Shown: positions 11,049 through 23,925, numbered from the stretch's first letter. The stretch: DNA of 64,000 bases from Micropterix aruncella (GCA_944548615.1 OX155957.1:3774795-3838794), one strand, 5' to 3'. Numbers and translations: made by a program. The notes: generated by a model from the letters alone, not told the origin.

Positions 11049-11892
11049 CCAAAAAAACCCAGAGAGCTAATGGATCCTGTTGCAGTTTGGCCACTGAGAC
11101 CAGTTTGGCAACTGAACACATGCCTTGGAAGCTTACATCTATTAAAATGTTATGTACGCTCTAAGACGCCAATAAGACGTCCCGGTAAATAGTGGTTTCC
11201 ATCATCACGATACAAGGAATAATAATCTTCACATAAACCGAAAAGCCACTCATCAAAGTGCGATACAGATGTATTTTACAAAATGTGTGTTAATATAACA
11301 ACATTCCAGAGCACATCAAAAGCCTCGTAGAGGACTAAATTATAGAAATAATGTTAATAATTTAGTAAAAAAACAGTTAATTGTAGAGATTGAAAATTCT
11401 GAATTTTTTTTCCATGCGATGATTTGTAAAATTTTAAACAAAATAGCAATTTGATGACTGTCATTTTTATTATCATCTAATTTATTTTACATTTATAAAT
11501 TAAAAAAAATCAAAAGCATAGTCCTAGTCATAGTCATAGTAATATATTATTAATTTCAATAAGTACATACTGTGGAATACGTCATTTTACATTTTCTAGA
11601 AGTTATTACAACTTCATTACGTGTACATATACTTTTAATATGTAATGTCAAGGCCCCATCGGATCAATTATAAAAATTAAATCAAACAGACTCAAATAAC
11701 AAAATAATGTAAACATAATTTTTAAATAATCTATCAATAAGTTTTTAACAATAGTCAATCAAAAATTTCAAAATCAAAAATCATACCAATACCGCTGGAT
11801 TTAAAAATAACAAATTTATATATTGGGATAATTCTGTTCAGACTTTGCATTTCTATTTTAATATATTATTCTCACTGCCTGTTAAATCATTA
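11049..11892. other. No gene recognised
   Basis: AT-rich sequence without family signals. Confidence 0.45.
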
Positions 11893-12318
11893 ACGACTTG
11901 AAAAAAAGGAGGAGGTTATCAATTCCATTGTATTTTTTAAAAATGTTTGTTACCTTAGAACTCCGTCATTTATAAACCGACTTAGAAAATTGTTTTTTAT
12001 TGGAAAGTGCACTTCCAGATTGGTCCTTTATTTATCAAAATCCTGTTCTGATAGTAGGATCCATGAGGAATTGAGGGATTTTCTCAAATATTATCATATG
12101 AAGTTGAAAATGTACATGTTCGTTCAGTTCCAATGACAATGCATTTTTTATGGTAATCATGACCTGATTTTTCACCCAGGGTTGGCTCCAGACAAGGGTA
12201 CTCCTCAACGGTCAACAGCACAGACACGACATTGTGTATACGCATTCAGTTATGATAGCCCGTTCTAAGTGTCACCATAAAAATGCTTCTGCAATTATTT
12301 AAAAAATGGAGTCGGTTT
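11893..12318 (+). repeat. Interspersed repeat A, copy 2
   Basis: Direct-orientation homologue of 365-903 with a single copy of the CAACGGTCAACAGCACAG unit. It ends near GGAGTCGGTTTTTTTT, a tail-like stretch common in lepidopteran repeats. Confidence 0.75.
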
Positions 12319-12948
12319 TTTTTTGCTAAAATGTTGTATTATATTAGTATATATTTATTATTTGTATTTAGTATATATTTATTATTTGTATTTGTATGTT
12401 GGAGATAATATTACAGCCACGATATGATTTAGTTTTTTAACGCTTTCAAGTTTAGGATTGCCTATGTATTGTAGTAATTCATTGCATTGAATTTACATAT
12501 TAGATTCCTTGATGTTTGTTTAGCTAGCCAGTTACATAATTAGCCCCACCGCTTCGTGAGTTAAGCTGTTTATTTTCGTTTTCAAACTTTTAATGAAGTA
12601 ATTACACAACAAGAAGTCTGCGAAACTTTCAAAGCCAAATTAGAACTTGACCTTTTAGTGAAAGCTTAGAAGATTTCTGCATAGCGGTCGTAATCTCAAG
12701 CCAACTTATTAAAACTCCTCAGAGGTGGAATCACTCTGATACCGAAAATTTGGCTTGACGGGTGAACCTTTTATAATTACAATAATGATTAAAACTAAAC
12801 TTATTGTTTATATGATCAAAATAATATAAATAGCAATAGAACATTTTTATAATATTATTTTAGCGCATTCAGCCGCAATTATATTGGGCCCACACCGCGT
12901 GTCGCAACGCATGGGATTGGAGTCGGTTTCATACATTAAGTATGAAAA
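12319..12948. other. No gene recognised
   Basis: AT-rich sequence. The short duplication AGTATATATTTATTATTTGT occurs twice in 12349-12392. Confidence 0.45.
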
Positions 12949-13546
12949 TGTTGGAGCTCCGGTCCAACAGACCCACAACAAAAAAGTAATTTCTACAGAA
13001 CCGAAACCGCAAACTCGCTCAAATCTACACGAGCCAGCTGCAGTTGATTTCCAACTAAATTCGACATTTTATGCACAGTCAAGTGATGACTAATGTCATT
13101 TCTTCTGATCGATACGAAATGAACACACTTATTTCTCACCCCACTCACAACTATTGCATCACTGCACACGATATAAAACGCAGTACATTTCGATCGATCA
13201 AGATCATTCCCTGGAGGGCAGTATCCGCGCATTATCAAGTACTCGCGCTCTTCTTTATCTTCGAGTCAATAAATCACGCATAGTATACGCGACTATCATT
13301 ATCTTCGAATCTATCACGGCGCTTCAACTTCGGATACACAACTACGGGTTCACCTCGCGCCCACACTACCTACACAGCGGCGAAATACCGACCAAGGCAT
13401 TACGAACTGGCAACCTACTACAGACCTTCTGATTAAATACTTCAACTTCAACATCCTCGACTTTCAATCACGGAGAAAACTTCCTGATGAGAACCACCTT
13501 TCGCTCACAATCAATTGGAGTCTAGTGAAGGGTGGCCACTCTCACA
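12949..13546 (+). mobile_element. Solo LTR, ~598 bp, copy 1
   Basis: Starts TGTTGGAGC and ends CTCACA (TG...CA), with AAAA on both sides as a weak 4-bp target duplication. It is homologous to 32772-33364 and, inverted, 47984-48574. Inside are a TATAAAA box at 13172-13178 and an AATAAA near 13268, the usual LTR promoter and polyadenylation layout. No internal gag/pol region adjoins it, so it is a solo LTR. The 4-bp duplication favours Ty3/gypsy, but this is inference. Confidence 0.75.
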
Positions 13547-14520
13547 AAAATGATTATATTAGAGATGTACCGCGTGTCGTCGAGCGAGTGGCGTGGTAGT
13601 CAGCAGACGCATACCTACGTACATATTTCAATGCGCGCGCATGATGTCCGCATTTTTAAAATATCATTTTCAATCAAAGAATATAATATGTAGTCGAATT
13701 GTGTTTTTATCATTATAAAATATTGGTGAGTTCTAGTTTCTTCGAATTCTAGTTTAATTACCAATAAATAATATATTCACTTCGAGTTCCTCTTAATGCA
13801 TTTATACCACCGAATATCTCCCCGTCTTTGTAGGCACGCAATATCTTCTTCAACATCCGTATCTGAGTCGAACGAAAACATTGCATACGAGTGCGGACAT
13901 TCACGGCCACCACTGAACTGACACGAAAATTGGTCAGCACGAGCAGCGACATGACACGATAGTATAATAACCTCCCCGTTGCGTGAGGCAGCGATGCGAC
14001 ACGCGGCGTGGGAATAATATAATTCTGACTTTAGTGGACGCGTATTCAAGGGGGCAGCGAGCGAATCATTTGCTATACAATTTTACGGCAGCTTCACTCT
14101 GGGCGCATCAACTATTTAGGTGTTCAATATTTCATTTATAGAACGATAATTTAAATCCCAGTTACCACTGTAAAAATGGATCTCGCTTTTAATTCTCTTA
14201 ATAATTATTGTAAAGGTAGGTAGATTATGTGAAAAAAATCGCTTGTGTCACACCAAGACTTTCCCCGCAAGCAGACAACCCCATCCCTTCCGCCGGCGAT
14301 TTTATGTTTGTTTTTGTTTGAAAAGCTTCATTGCACAAACAAAATAGTACAATGTTTTGTAAAATATTTTAAAAATAGCCTTTTGCCAAGTGGCAATATT
14401 TTCCGGCCATACCGCCGGGGATATTGTGACTAAAGGTTTATGTGGGCAAATCGATGTATAAAAGGAGTCATAAAAGTCATCATAAAGAATATAAAACAGT
14501 AATTAGTAACGTATCTCAAC
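13547..14520. other. No gene recognised; C-rich repeat fragment
   Basis: A minus frame at 13777-14049 (with an acidic SFDSDTDVEED stretch) is unassigned. Near 14250-14310 the block AAGACTTTCCCCGCAAGCAG matches the start of the C-rich repeat at 43765. Confidence 0.4.
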
Positions 14521-14524
14521 AATA

Positions 14525-15020
14525 TATCCAAGGGAGGAATGGAATATATGGACAAGCAAAGGAGGCGGGAGGGGGTATTGACGAGTTGAGTAAATGTTTC
14601 TTTAGATATTTAAACCCACTCAGGTTTTTAAGTTGTATTATGGGCAAAGGCACGGAATTCATTAACATTCATGTCCAGGTCTTTCGCCTGCACTGCGAAA
14701 GACTTGGTCATGAAAGTTGATGAATGCTGAGATATAGCCAGTAATAGATTCTCCTGAGAGTGCAATGGTAGGTCATGGGATAAAAGCGGAGAGAAGAGAT
14801 TATACAAATAAGTAGGCCTGTTTGACTGTAGTACACGGAAGAGTAGGGCGAGTATGTGAAAATCCCGACATCGTCTAATGAGAAGCCACTTTATATGCCT
14901 GCGAAAGGTCGATATGTGATCAAACTTCTCCAGGGAATAAACAAAGCGAATAAACGCGTTTTGAATCCTATCTAGCTTATCGAGTAGTTCTTCATTCGCA
15001 TCTATAGTGATTGAGTCAAG
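14525..15020 (-). pseudogene. LINE reverse transcriptase C-terminal fragment, degenerate
   Basis: The minus strand reads as a LINE C-terminus: LDKLDRIQNAFIRFVYSL, then a RRHIKWLLIRRC+DFH segment, LLFRVLQSNRP and YLYNLFSPLL. In intact relatives these correspond to the region after the RT thumb, where 'LQ+iQN..+R+i' and 'H...l+wlPi++R' recur. An in-frame stop and loss of alignment follow towards 14600. It was not visible as a long open frame because of these breaks. Confidence 0.65.
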
Positions 15021-15109
15021 TGATTATAATCGTCGTATCAACATGAAACTTGGCAATCGTGTGGACTTCTGTTGACAATACAATAATATAAAAAAATATA
15101 ATAACAGAG

Positions 15110-15348
15110 TTCTGTTGACAATACAATAATAACTGAACTTATGATGGAGGCGGAAGGTAGTCACAGGAACTGCATAACGAAACAAAGTATCCGAGCCGTG
15201 TTTGGGCTTGTTATAATCGGTTTGAGATGTACTCTAGTCCTGAATGTTTTCCAGGGTCTGATTATGAAGCCGGAAGTTTGGCACTGAAATTCTATAACGG
15301 AACAACGTATCTTAGCCGTGTTTAGGATTGTTGGAATCGGCTTGAGAT
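15110..15348 (+). repeat. ~120-bp minisatellite, left part
   Basis: Units carry GAGATGTACTCT, GGAGCCGGAAGGT-like and CTATAACGGAACAACGTATC blocks about 120 bp apart. The array resumes at 16021 after a LINE insertion. Confidence 0.75.
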
Positions 15349-16020
15349 GTCAAATCAAATCAAATCAAATAATTTATTGTCCTAAAAATTAATTCATAGT
15401 TGTATAGACAGTTGTATTACATTTACATTTGGCCGTGATATGATTGAATTCTTCATTAATGATCAAATTCTTCTATTAATAATCAAAACATAAAAGGTTA
15501 CTCGTAAGAATAAAGGTATTATTGTAGAATTAAATCGAGTCTCATCATTTAGTTTACCAGATAAAAAACATAGAGTAATTAATTCTTTAAAATATCGTTA
15601 AAAAAAGTTTTTTTAGTATAAAATTAATAAATGCAATGTAAAAATAACAAAAATAACAAAAAAAAATGTGACGTTTGTCAAAAAGTAAAATGAAATGCAA
15701 ATAAATTGCATTATATTGCAAATAAAAATAGTCAAGATATAATTAATATGTGCCTACCTAATAATATAAATAGTCAATACATTTTAGTCAAATTGAAATC
15801 GTTTTAAAACCTACAGTTTTTAGAGATCGGTAATGTCGTACAATTCTCTTTCAATGAGATATAATTTGAGTTTATTTTTAAATTGGAGCATTTTTCCTTC
15901 TCGCCATATTTTTTTTGATACTAGAGGGTAGCTTATTGTAGCACATAATTCCGAAGTAGTTCGGATCCCTTTTAAAAAGTTCTAGATTTGGACGAGGAAG
16001 AACTCCCCCTGGTAAAGTGT
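15349..16020 (-). mobile_element. LINE 3' end inserted in minisatellite, copy 2 of family L1
   Basis: The minus strand matches 8940-9600. It begins (5' truncated) in the coding C-terminus, passes through the same 3' untranslated region, and ends in (ATTTG)n-type repeats at 15349-15368. ATGT flanks both ends as a possible 4-bp target duplication. The remaining coding segment carries indels. Confidence 0.8.
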
Positions 16021-16400
16021 GTTAAATGTACTCTGGTCATGAATTAATTCTGGGGTCTGATGGTAAAGCCCGAAGGTAGCACTGGAATTCTATAACGGAA
16101 CAACGTATCTTAGTGTTTAGGCTTTTTGGAATCGTCTTGAGATGTACTCTGGTTGTGAATAATTTCCAGTATCTGATGATTGAGCCGGAAGGTGGAACTG
16201 GAATTCTTTAATGAAAACACGTATCTGAGCCGTGTTTGGGCTTTTTGGAATCACTTTGAGATTTACTCTGTTCATGAATGTTTTCCAGGGTCTAATGACG
16301 GAGCCGGAAGGTAGGCACTGAAAATCAATAAGGTAACAATGAATATTTAAAATGTTTGGGTTTGATGAAATCGTCTTGAGATGTATCATGAATGATAAGA
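16021..16400 (+). repeat. ~120-bp minisatellite, right part
   Basis: Three further units. GAGATGT or GAGATTT occurs near 16138, 16257 and 16378, giving periods of 119-121 bp. Confidence 0.75.
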
Positions 16401-18356
16401 TTGTGATAAGAGTAAGAGTAGTTTTTAGTCTTAGAAAAATTAAATAATAAAAAAGTACTGCACCAAAAACAAATAATAAAAAGTAAAAAATAATTATCCT
16501 CTCTGTTACCACTGTTTACCACGTAAAGGGACAGTGTAGGCCATGTTTGTAATTAACTATATTATTTGAGTGTAAACTGACCGGCGAGGTCAGTATATTT
16601 GCGTAAACGATTGAATCCAACGTGTAAAATGCGTTGCATTCTCAAGATCCGCAATTTCAACCAGGTCAACGTACTTCCCGATAAGACATCACCCTCAAAA
16701 TCTTTCCGTAAGTCCTTGGCTACTTGCCGGGAAAGTTTTGTTGTGCACAACCATTTTTTTTCCTTTTTATTCTTTAACAAACACGTAATGCGCAACAAAC
16801 ACCCCTTTCCTAACTAAATTCTGTTTATATACGTAAATAAATTAGGCTCTCCTCACAAGCAGTATTCAATGGGTAACTGAAGTGTGTTAACCAGGCGGTA
16901 AGGAAAATTGGCGTGGACCAAGGAATGAAAATACTGAAATTAGAACCATTATCGATTAGGTACATTTTTGTCGTGAAACACTCCAGTATTAGGACTTTAT
17001 ATTATAAAAACATTCATTTGATTCAAATATTGTAACAATACGTATAAAATATCTTGTTTAACATACCAAATAGGCAACTTAAGAATATCATGATTTATCG
17101 ACCTACTCTAATATCTTTTATATTACTATTATCTATATCTGATTGAAATATCAGGTATTAAATGTTATTTATTTTGACTATTGGTTATTGATTTTTATTA
17201 TCATTACTAATCAGATAACATTTGTATTTTATTTTTTTATTATAATTTTTATTACTGTCTACAATTTGTGAAATTATCAAATAATTATGGTTATAGTACG
17301 ATAGAACGATAAAATATATGACAATTTGTAAAATTGCTTCTTTATGACCTACAAAATCTGCGCTTGAATGTTCAACCTTCTTGTATGTATACCTTAATAA
17401 TTTATGTACCTATATACATTTTCCAGTAGTAATTTTAATTAATTTTGTTATTCTTGTTTATACTGGTATTCGAGTATTTTTTGTTTAATTTTGACTTTTC
17501 CACTTATCAACTGTTGGTGTTAGTGGTAGAAAAATGTGGCGAAATAGAGGGTGGAGAATTGGTAATATGTTATCTGAGCCTATTCGTGGGTCATTCATCA
17601 AGTTGTCGGAAGTTTCTCAACTAATGAAAGGAACGCTAAGAGAACCAAAAACTTATAACAATGCGTATCGCGTTACGGTCTTTTATATGCCTTTCTCACT
17701 TCGTGTGAAACGACTTATATAAGTAAATATATATTTGTATAGTTAGATATAATTATGCCCATGTATATAAAAGTTCGCGAAAAGTTAGAAAACTAGATAG
17801 ATGAATTACGCAGCTGCCATGATAATATACCTAGTGTTGCCAGCGTTGTCGTCGCAACAAATTGAGAAATTAAAAAAAACAAGAGCAGTTTTGTTATGAT
17901 ACAAAAATGTATACAAGCAACACAGCTGAAATCACCATACACATAAGGTGCACTTGCACTCCCCTGTCGGAAAAGAAAATACATATAAAAGATATAAAAA
18001 AATAAAATAAGTTACTGTTTGAATAAAAACTTAAGGCGTCTAAGTTGCTGCCCATATTTGTTCACCACATTGTCATTAAATTTAGTGTCCTCTTCTACAC
18101 TTTTCTATTTTATTAGTTGATAGTATAGAATGTAGATGCAGCTGCACCTCCCTAAAAGTAATCCTGGCGGCGCCCATGACCATACGTACACATACAGTAG
18201 GTACAAATGGTCAGCTGCGCTACGTAGTGAGCGTAACCCCGGAGTACTTCCGATTTCATGGACAAAGGGTTTCCGTTCTGTCAAGGGCGGAAATGCAGAC
18301 GCGGACAGTCAGCCGATCGTTACCGTGACATCGCAGCAAAGCAAGACGGTGCGTAA

Positions 18357-18361
<5 letters not shown>
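16401..18361. other. No gene recognised
   Basis: AT-rich sequence. Overlapping opposite-strand frames at 16562-16817 have no family motif. A frame at 18136-18636 is an artefact of the GA/GT microsatellite. Confidence 0.4.
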
Positions 18362-18398
<37 letters not shown>

Positions 18399-18449
18399 TG
18401 TGTGTGTGTATATGTGTGTGTGTGCGTGTTCGTGTGCGTGTGGGCGCGT

Positions 18450-18486
<37 letters not shown>
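18362..18486. repeat. (GA)n-(GT)n-(GA)n compound microsatellite
   Basis: Runs of GA, then GT with a few interruptions, then GA again. Confidence 0.95.
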
Positions 18487-18487
<1 letters not shown>

Positions 18488-18779
18488 CAGCAAGCAACAA
18501 TCAGCGACGGAAAGTGAAGGTCAACGGTTGCAGCAGGAATTTCAGCAGCAGAGCAAATAAGGACAGCCTGGGGACTACTTTCATCGTCTACATGTCTCTA
18601 TTACAATTAAAGCTGTTTTTGGTGGACCTTATCTGAAGTAAATTACGGGAGCAACGGGCATGCGATTCGCGACGCTGTTAAGAAATTGTTGTAGATGGGT
18701 AATTGCCGCAGGCGTATCCGCCATCTCAGGATGTTATAATGGCTATTGCTTTCTTGTCACTGGAATTTTGCACAGACTT

Positions 18780-18990
18780 TAGATGAAGTCCAGTTTGCCA
18801 CGAGCCCGGCTGAGCTCAACCTTAAACCGCAAGGTACTGGGAAGGATATTTGGATGGATGTATCCGCCCTCTAGTCTGGTTTCAGATTCGAAGTCGCTCC
18901 TGCGGCGATAGTACACGGGTCCGTGGACCTCTACCTGATATCAGCATCAAAGTCGTTGCCCGTTGCGTGTTTTCTTGTATATCACTCGTT
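18780..18990 (+). repeat. Repeat family G, diverged fragment
   Basis: The block TTCGAAGTCGCTCCTGCGGC and the following CCGTGGACC resemble 22280-22350 and 21750-21860. Partial and old. Confidence 0.4.
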
Positions 18991-19672
18991 GTTTATCGTT
19001 TTAAAAACTATTACAATTGCGCAGAGATTATTTTATAGCATAAATTACGTTGGGTACCTACAATTTTAATTAATTATAACGATAAAAAAAGCGAGTAAAC
19101 TAAAACATACAATCGAGTACATTAGATAGATAACATTAAAAATGAAGTCAAATCTCACCCAGACATATACATTACTTACATATTTATTCAAATTTATATG
19201 CAAGTCATAAAATAAATGTCGAAATAGCAACAACACAAAATAAACAGTCGAATACAATAAATAATACCAAAAATATTATTATTCAATTACTTTTGATTAT
19301 TATCTAATTACTTTGTGACTATTGATACATTTTGTGAATTGCTTTTATAAAAGCCAAATCCAAATAAAATAAATTAAAAGTATTAAAAGATTTTTTAAAA
19401 TATGCTTTGCTTTTCACCAGGGAGTTCCGGTGGCAATCTCCCGGCTCCATCATCAGACCCTCGTCATTTTGTGTAATGGAAAGTACTCATACTCCCGACA
19501 TAATCTTAACACCCTCGTCATAGAAAATACCTAAGAAAACAAAAAAAACCAGCCCAAACTCGACTATATTAGCATTTTCCATTAGAAAGTCCAGTGGCAA
19601 TCTTCATGATCTTACTACAATTTTCCACCAGGGAGTTTCAGCCCCTTTTCCCGGCTCCATCAACAAATCAAA
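18991..19672. other. AT-rich; inverted minisatellite-related fragments
   Basis: Between 19420 and 19665 blocks such as CCCGGCTCCATCATCAGACC and CCACCAGGGAG look like diverged reverse complements of the ~120-bp minisatellite unit. No gene is seen. Confidence 0.35.
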
Positions 19673-20517
19673 AGATACCCATAAACACTTTACCAGAGGG
19701 AGAAATAATCTGATTCTTCCTCGTCCAAATCTAGAACTTTTAAATGGGATCCGAACTACTTCGGAATTATATGCTACAATAAGCTACCCTCTAGTATCCA
19801 AAAAATATGCCGCGAAGGAAAAGTACCCCAATTTAAAAATAAACTCAAGCTATATCTCATTGAAAGAGAATTGTACGACATTAACGATCTCTAAAAACTG
19901 TATGCATCTCGACTATATCTCTTTCTGTAATAGGTTTTTAAGCAATTTTTAATTTGACTAAAATGTATTAACTATTTCTATTATTAGGTAGGCACATATT
20001 AATTATATCTTGACTATTTTTATATAATCACTACGACATTTTATTTTACTTTTTGACAATCGTCACAGTTTTTTTTGTTCTTTTTGACATTGCATTTATT
20101 AATTTTATACTTAAAAATGTTATTTGTATCGATATTTTAAAGAATTGATTGTGTTAATTATAACCTTCTTTTTTTCTCATTACATTGTTCATTATATTCA
20201 ATGTAATAGAATCATTACTTATTGAGTTAATTTCTACATATCTTCTCTATACCTTACATCTCTATATGTTACTTTCTACATATCTTACTCTGTGTTTTTT
20301 ATCTGGTAAACTAAATGGTGAGACTCGATTAATTTTCTACAATAATACCTTCTTTATTCTTACGAGTAACCTATTATGTTTTGATTATAATTAATAGAAG
20401 AATTTGATCATAAATGAAGAATTCAATTCTATCACGGCCAAATGTAAATGTAATACAACTGTCTATACAACTATGTTATTAGTTTTTAGGATAATAAATT
20501 ATTTGATTGATTGAATT
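19673..20517 (+). mobile_element. 5'-truncated LINE 3' end, copy 3 of family L1
   Basis: Direct homologue of 8930-9600: GATACCCATAAACACTTTA, the ERELYDINDL coding end, and the same 3' untranslated region. It ends with a TTGATTGATTGAATTGAA tail at ~20500. A ~165-bp stretch around 20125-20290 is additional relative to copy 1. The short coding remnant is frame-disrupted. Confidence 0.8.
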
Positions 20518-20773
20518 GAATCAGCTTGATGGTACAATAATAATGCGTTGCCACCTAACTCACATAAGTATACTAAATTTCAGCTTAATCGAATATCAGA
20601 AAGAGGTTGAAAAATGGTTTGAAATTTTCGAAACGGACGGATCGATCATAAAAATCTAGGATCTAGAATCTAGGACTAGTCACGGCGTAAAGAAAAAGTC
20701 ACTTTTGACTATGGGTCGGCAAGAAACGAAGACATTAATAACAGATATATTAAAAAGAGCACGATTTGTGAGA

Positions 20774-20778
<5 letters not shown>

Positions 20779-20855
<77 letters not shown>
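20779..20855. repeat. (AT)n microsatellite
   Basis: Near-perfect AT dinucleotide tract. Confidence 0.95.
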
Positions 20856-20858
<3 letters not shown>

Positions 20859-21464
20859 TTGTTTTATATTTATCTATAAAGTATATATTTATTTATGAAT
20901 GTACGTGTTTATATGTATATACTTAAATTTAATATTATTACGCTTAATTATTTTGGAGACATATCTATCTTCTTAAATGTAACATAATAATATACAAAGA
21001 TAATAGAGCAAGTTACGAAAACCACTCTACCTTATTTTATATTAAGCCTACCTTAGTACAGGCGAGGCCTAGTTAGGATGGCTTTGAATTTTAAAAATAT
21101 ATGTAATATTATAGATAAATAAAGAATTTCGAATTTTTGCAAAAATAAAATAAAATGCTTTTTGTGAGTACATTACAAATAAAAACGGTCAATTATTTTA
21201 ATAATATGTACCTAGTAACAGAAATAAACAATACATTTTATATTAGCATTGTCAAATAGAAAACAAATTAAGTACATACATTAGAAATAGAAATAGTTAA
21301 AATGCATAGACTGCCAGTTTGGACGACCGACCGGTAGTTCTTAAGGATAGGTGGCGTCATGTCAATATCCATCCCCGAGATCAAAGGAAAAATACGTTTC
21401 CGGGCTTCTCCATACATTGTGGACATTCCAAGGTAGTTCACTCTTGGAAGAGGCTGCTGTATAG
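20856..21464. other. AT-rich; LINE tail remnants
   Basis: GCCTAGTTAGG at ~21068 followed by an AATAAAGAATTTCGAATTTT tail near 21117 matches the LINE-tail-like block at 36722-36815. 21150-21300 weakly resembles the reversed 3' region of the L1 family. Confidence 0.4.
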
Positions 21465-21960
21465 AAGTTTAGCCATGGTTGGGACAACTAACACTTAAGA
21501 GTTATCAACTACTACGAGCGAACTCGTCACCCAGGGAGTTACAACGATATGAGATCATTCTTTCTCATAAAGAATGGGCGAAGAGCCATAGGGACAACGT
21601 ACTCCACCGTTTAACTACGAAAATAAATCTGTGAAAGATCAACGTCTTAACACGAGACAATGTTAAGTTAAAGTAGCGGGTAGCTTCGTGCCCACATGGG
21701 GCTACCCGCTAGCGGGTACCCCGAGCAAGCGGCTTCGAACCTGGTCGTAGGATTGAAGCCGCTTGCGCGGCCTCTATCTGGTGTAAGCGGTAATTCAGTT
21801 CGTATCTACCGTGGACCGTGCCACTTCATGCCCGTCTTTCACTGAAATGCCCGAAATGGCCGTGGACCGGGTCATTTCGAGTGTAGCTGACACAAGGTCA
21901 ACAACCACCCCTTCTTCTTAGGAAACGTATACGATTATTTTCTATCTCCTGAACAGTCCA
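21465..21960 (+). repeat. Repeat family G, copy with hairpin
   Basis: 21465-21780 matches 26375-26610 inverted. A perfect 10-bp stem AGCGGGTAGC (21675-21684) / GCTACCCGCT (21701-21710) is present and is largely kept in the other copy. Downstream TTGAAGCCGCTTGCGCGGCC resembles the GGTCGCTTGCGCGG block of the other G copies. Non-coding as far as I can see. Confidence 0.65.
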
Positions 21961-22029
21961 TATGTCCCCAGCTGCACAGGAAAAGTTAAATGCCAAACCG
22001 CTGAGTGCCGAACCGCTAACTGCCGACTA

Positions 22030-22720
22030 ACAACTAGAGCTGTCAACTACAACAGGCGAACCCGTCACCTCAGGAAGTTTTAACGAAATTGATCGTTCTG
22101 TCTCCCGCGAGGTGAGCGCAGAAGACTTAGGACAAAACAGTCCACGGCTCCGCAAGCTACGCCACATGCATGTAAGAGGCCAACGCCTTATCCGCGGGAT
22201 AGCCAGGTATATTACCCAGCGGGCCGACACTCGCGCCCTTACCTCCAGTTGCAACAGATTACTCCGGCCTCCCGACTGGTTCAGGGTTCGAGGTCGCTTG
22301 CGCGGTCCTCTCCCTTGTGTACCGGTGAAACTGTGTCAACCGAATTTATCGCGGACCACGGCATCCTTTGCATGGTTCTTCACCCGGAATCGGGTAGCCG
22401 ATGGTCATTTCAAGAGCAGTCGCCGTAAGGTCAACGACTACCCCCGCTCTATAGGAGACAATACTGTTTCCAGACTCCCCCGACTGTTAGTCAGAATGCA
22501 CAATCGTTTGGCTTATGCTGCACGGTGCGCAGAGCGTCCAGGAGCGCCAGAAGATTGACTCCTGGGGTAAATTAGCCCTCAGGCAAGAAACCTACCCGGG
22601 CTCGCACTTCATGCGTGGAAGCCGCTGGATGGGTGTTGACCTGTGAGTGTGGCCGATCCCGAACAAATTGGTTTTCGTGGCCAACTCATCAAGGGCCCAT
22701 TAGTTCTCGACTTACAACAC
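22030..22720 (+). repeat. Repeat family G, long copy
   Basis: Aligns with 29430-30290: GCGAACCCGTCACCTCAGG, GAGGTGAGCGCAGAAGACTT, GGTCGCTTGCGCGGTCCTCT, ATCGGGTAGCCGAT, TACCCCCGCTCTATAGGA and CGGATGGGTGTTGAC-type blocks in the same order. Frames are not conserved between copies, so it is probably non-coding. GC content is clearly above the surrounding DNA. Confidence 0.7.
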
Positions 22721-23324
22721 AAAATGGTCGTCAGGCCCAAGCTGCATAGCTCATTTCGGATTACTGTCTTTTCGGCTGACAAGCGACTACTGGCTGCCGC
22801 GGCCAAACCGTGCATATTTATGTACCAACATTATTTGAGCGATAAAATAGCATCCGTATATGGAAATAACGACAAAATCATTGATTTTTCAGCAATTCCT
22901 CAAACGGCGCCTTGCCGAAGAAAGAACAAATTTCAGAGCGACGGTAAGCAGACAATTATTTAAATATTAGCCTTATCGGCATCTGATGCTTATACATCTC
23001 TTGTTTGTCACTTCAAAATCTATATATTAATTTGAAACTGTAACGGCCATATTGAGAGAACGGCTAGGTGTAAAAATTTGGTTATTGTGTTTAAAAAAAG
23101 CTCTCGGTCTTTAGACTTGTCGTCAAAAGAGAAAAATAGAAACAGTCATCAAAAAAGAAAAATAAAAAATGACAATGCCATCTGCTGGATTTCCGCGCGG
23201 AGTGAGGGCGGTGGAGGGGAGAGGGAGTGAATGGTGGGTGGAAAAAGGAGGTAGTTAGGGGAGGTAGTATAGAAGGTTAATTCCAGATGGAGATATCCTG
23301 CCAAAACTGGTAGTTAGGGGGTGA
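22721..23324. other. No gene recognised
   Basis: A 106-codon plus frame (22643-22963) and its opposite-strand shadow show no motif. A short duplication (CATCAAAAAAGAAAAATA-like) lies near 23120-23165. A purine-rich G-rich stretch lies at 23205-23275. Confidence 0.35.
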
Positions 23325-23515
23325 GGCTGCCCGCTGGTTACCTTTCCCGGTGCCCCGCCGTAAGGCGTCGGTCTCAAACGGGTTGCTGGTAAACTAGACA
23401 GTAGATTGTCTTGTCCCCAAGTCTTCTACGCTCATCCCATGGCTGAAAGAACGATCTATATCGTTATACCAGCCTGGGGTAACAGGTTCGCCCGTTGTAG
23501 TCGACACCGCCATAC
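23325..23515 (-). repeat. Repeat family G, partial copy
   Basis: Reverse complement matches 29440-29620 and 22040-22240: ACAACGGGCGAACC, GAGCGTAGAAGACTTGGGG and CGCCTTACGGCG in order. Confidence 0.65.
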
Positions 23516-23679
23516 TGACATGTCTTATAAAACAAGTACTCTACACGTCTTATTATGCAAGTACGTACACTAAATTTAGCATTATGTGAATGTGTTGAAA
23601 TAAAACAAATAGGGTGCGAGTATAATATGATGCAAGGTTTATGCATTGTTCCTTTAATATGATGCAAGGTTTATGCATT

Positions 23680-23925
23680 GTTGGTCGCTGTCCAGGGCTC
23701 GCCGCCAAAAGACACAGTTTACTGGGACGAGCCTTTCTCGAACCCAGCGATCTGCCCAACTTGAAGGTCAGTGACCTGCTTGGACTGGTAAGAAGTACCG
23801 GGCTACTAGCTGACCACTGACCTAATCACACAGTGGGTAGTTACAAAAGACCTTACAGATCTAGGTGACATCAAGGGCTGGAAACAAGCCCCCCACTCCA
23901 TCTACTACTACTACTATGCATTGTT
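23680..23925 (+). mobile_element. 3' end of an I/R1-type LINE
   Basis: The plus strand encodes a terminal stretch with LGRAFLEPSDLPNLKVSDLL and GLVRSTGLL before a stop. This resembles the end of the RNase H-like domain in R1/I-group LINEs ('lG...l.p.eL..l.v.dLl.f...tg.l'). It ends in a CTACTACTACTACT tail. TATGCATTGTT flanks both sides (near 23670 and 23915), which is a target-site duplication. The insertion is 5'-truncated to ~240 bp and encodes nothing functional. Confidence 0.55.

Noticed and set aside
18136..18636. 166-codon frame
   Set aside because: Half of it is GA/GT microsatellite translated as Arg-Glu and Cys-Val repeats. The rest shows no domain.
22112..22558. 148-codon Arg-rich frame in family G
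   Set aside because: The homologous copy at 29430-30290 has stops throughout the matching frame, so it is not conserved as protein.
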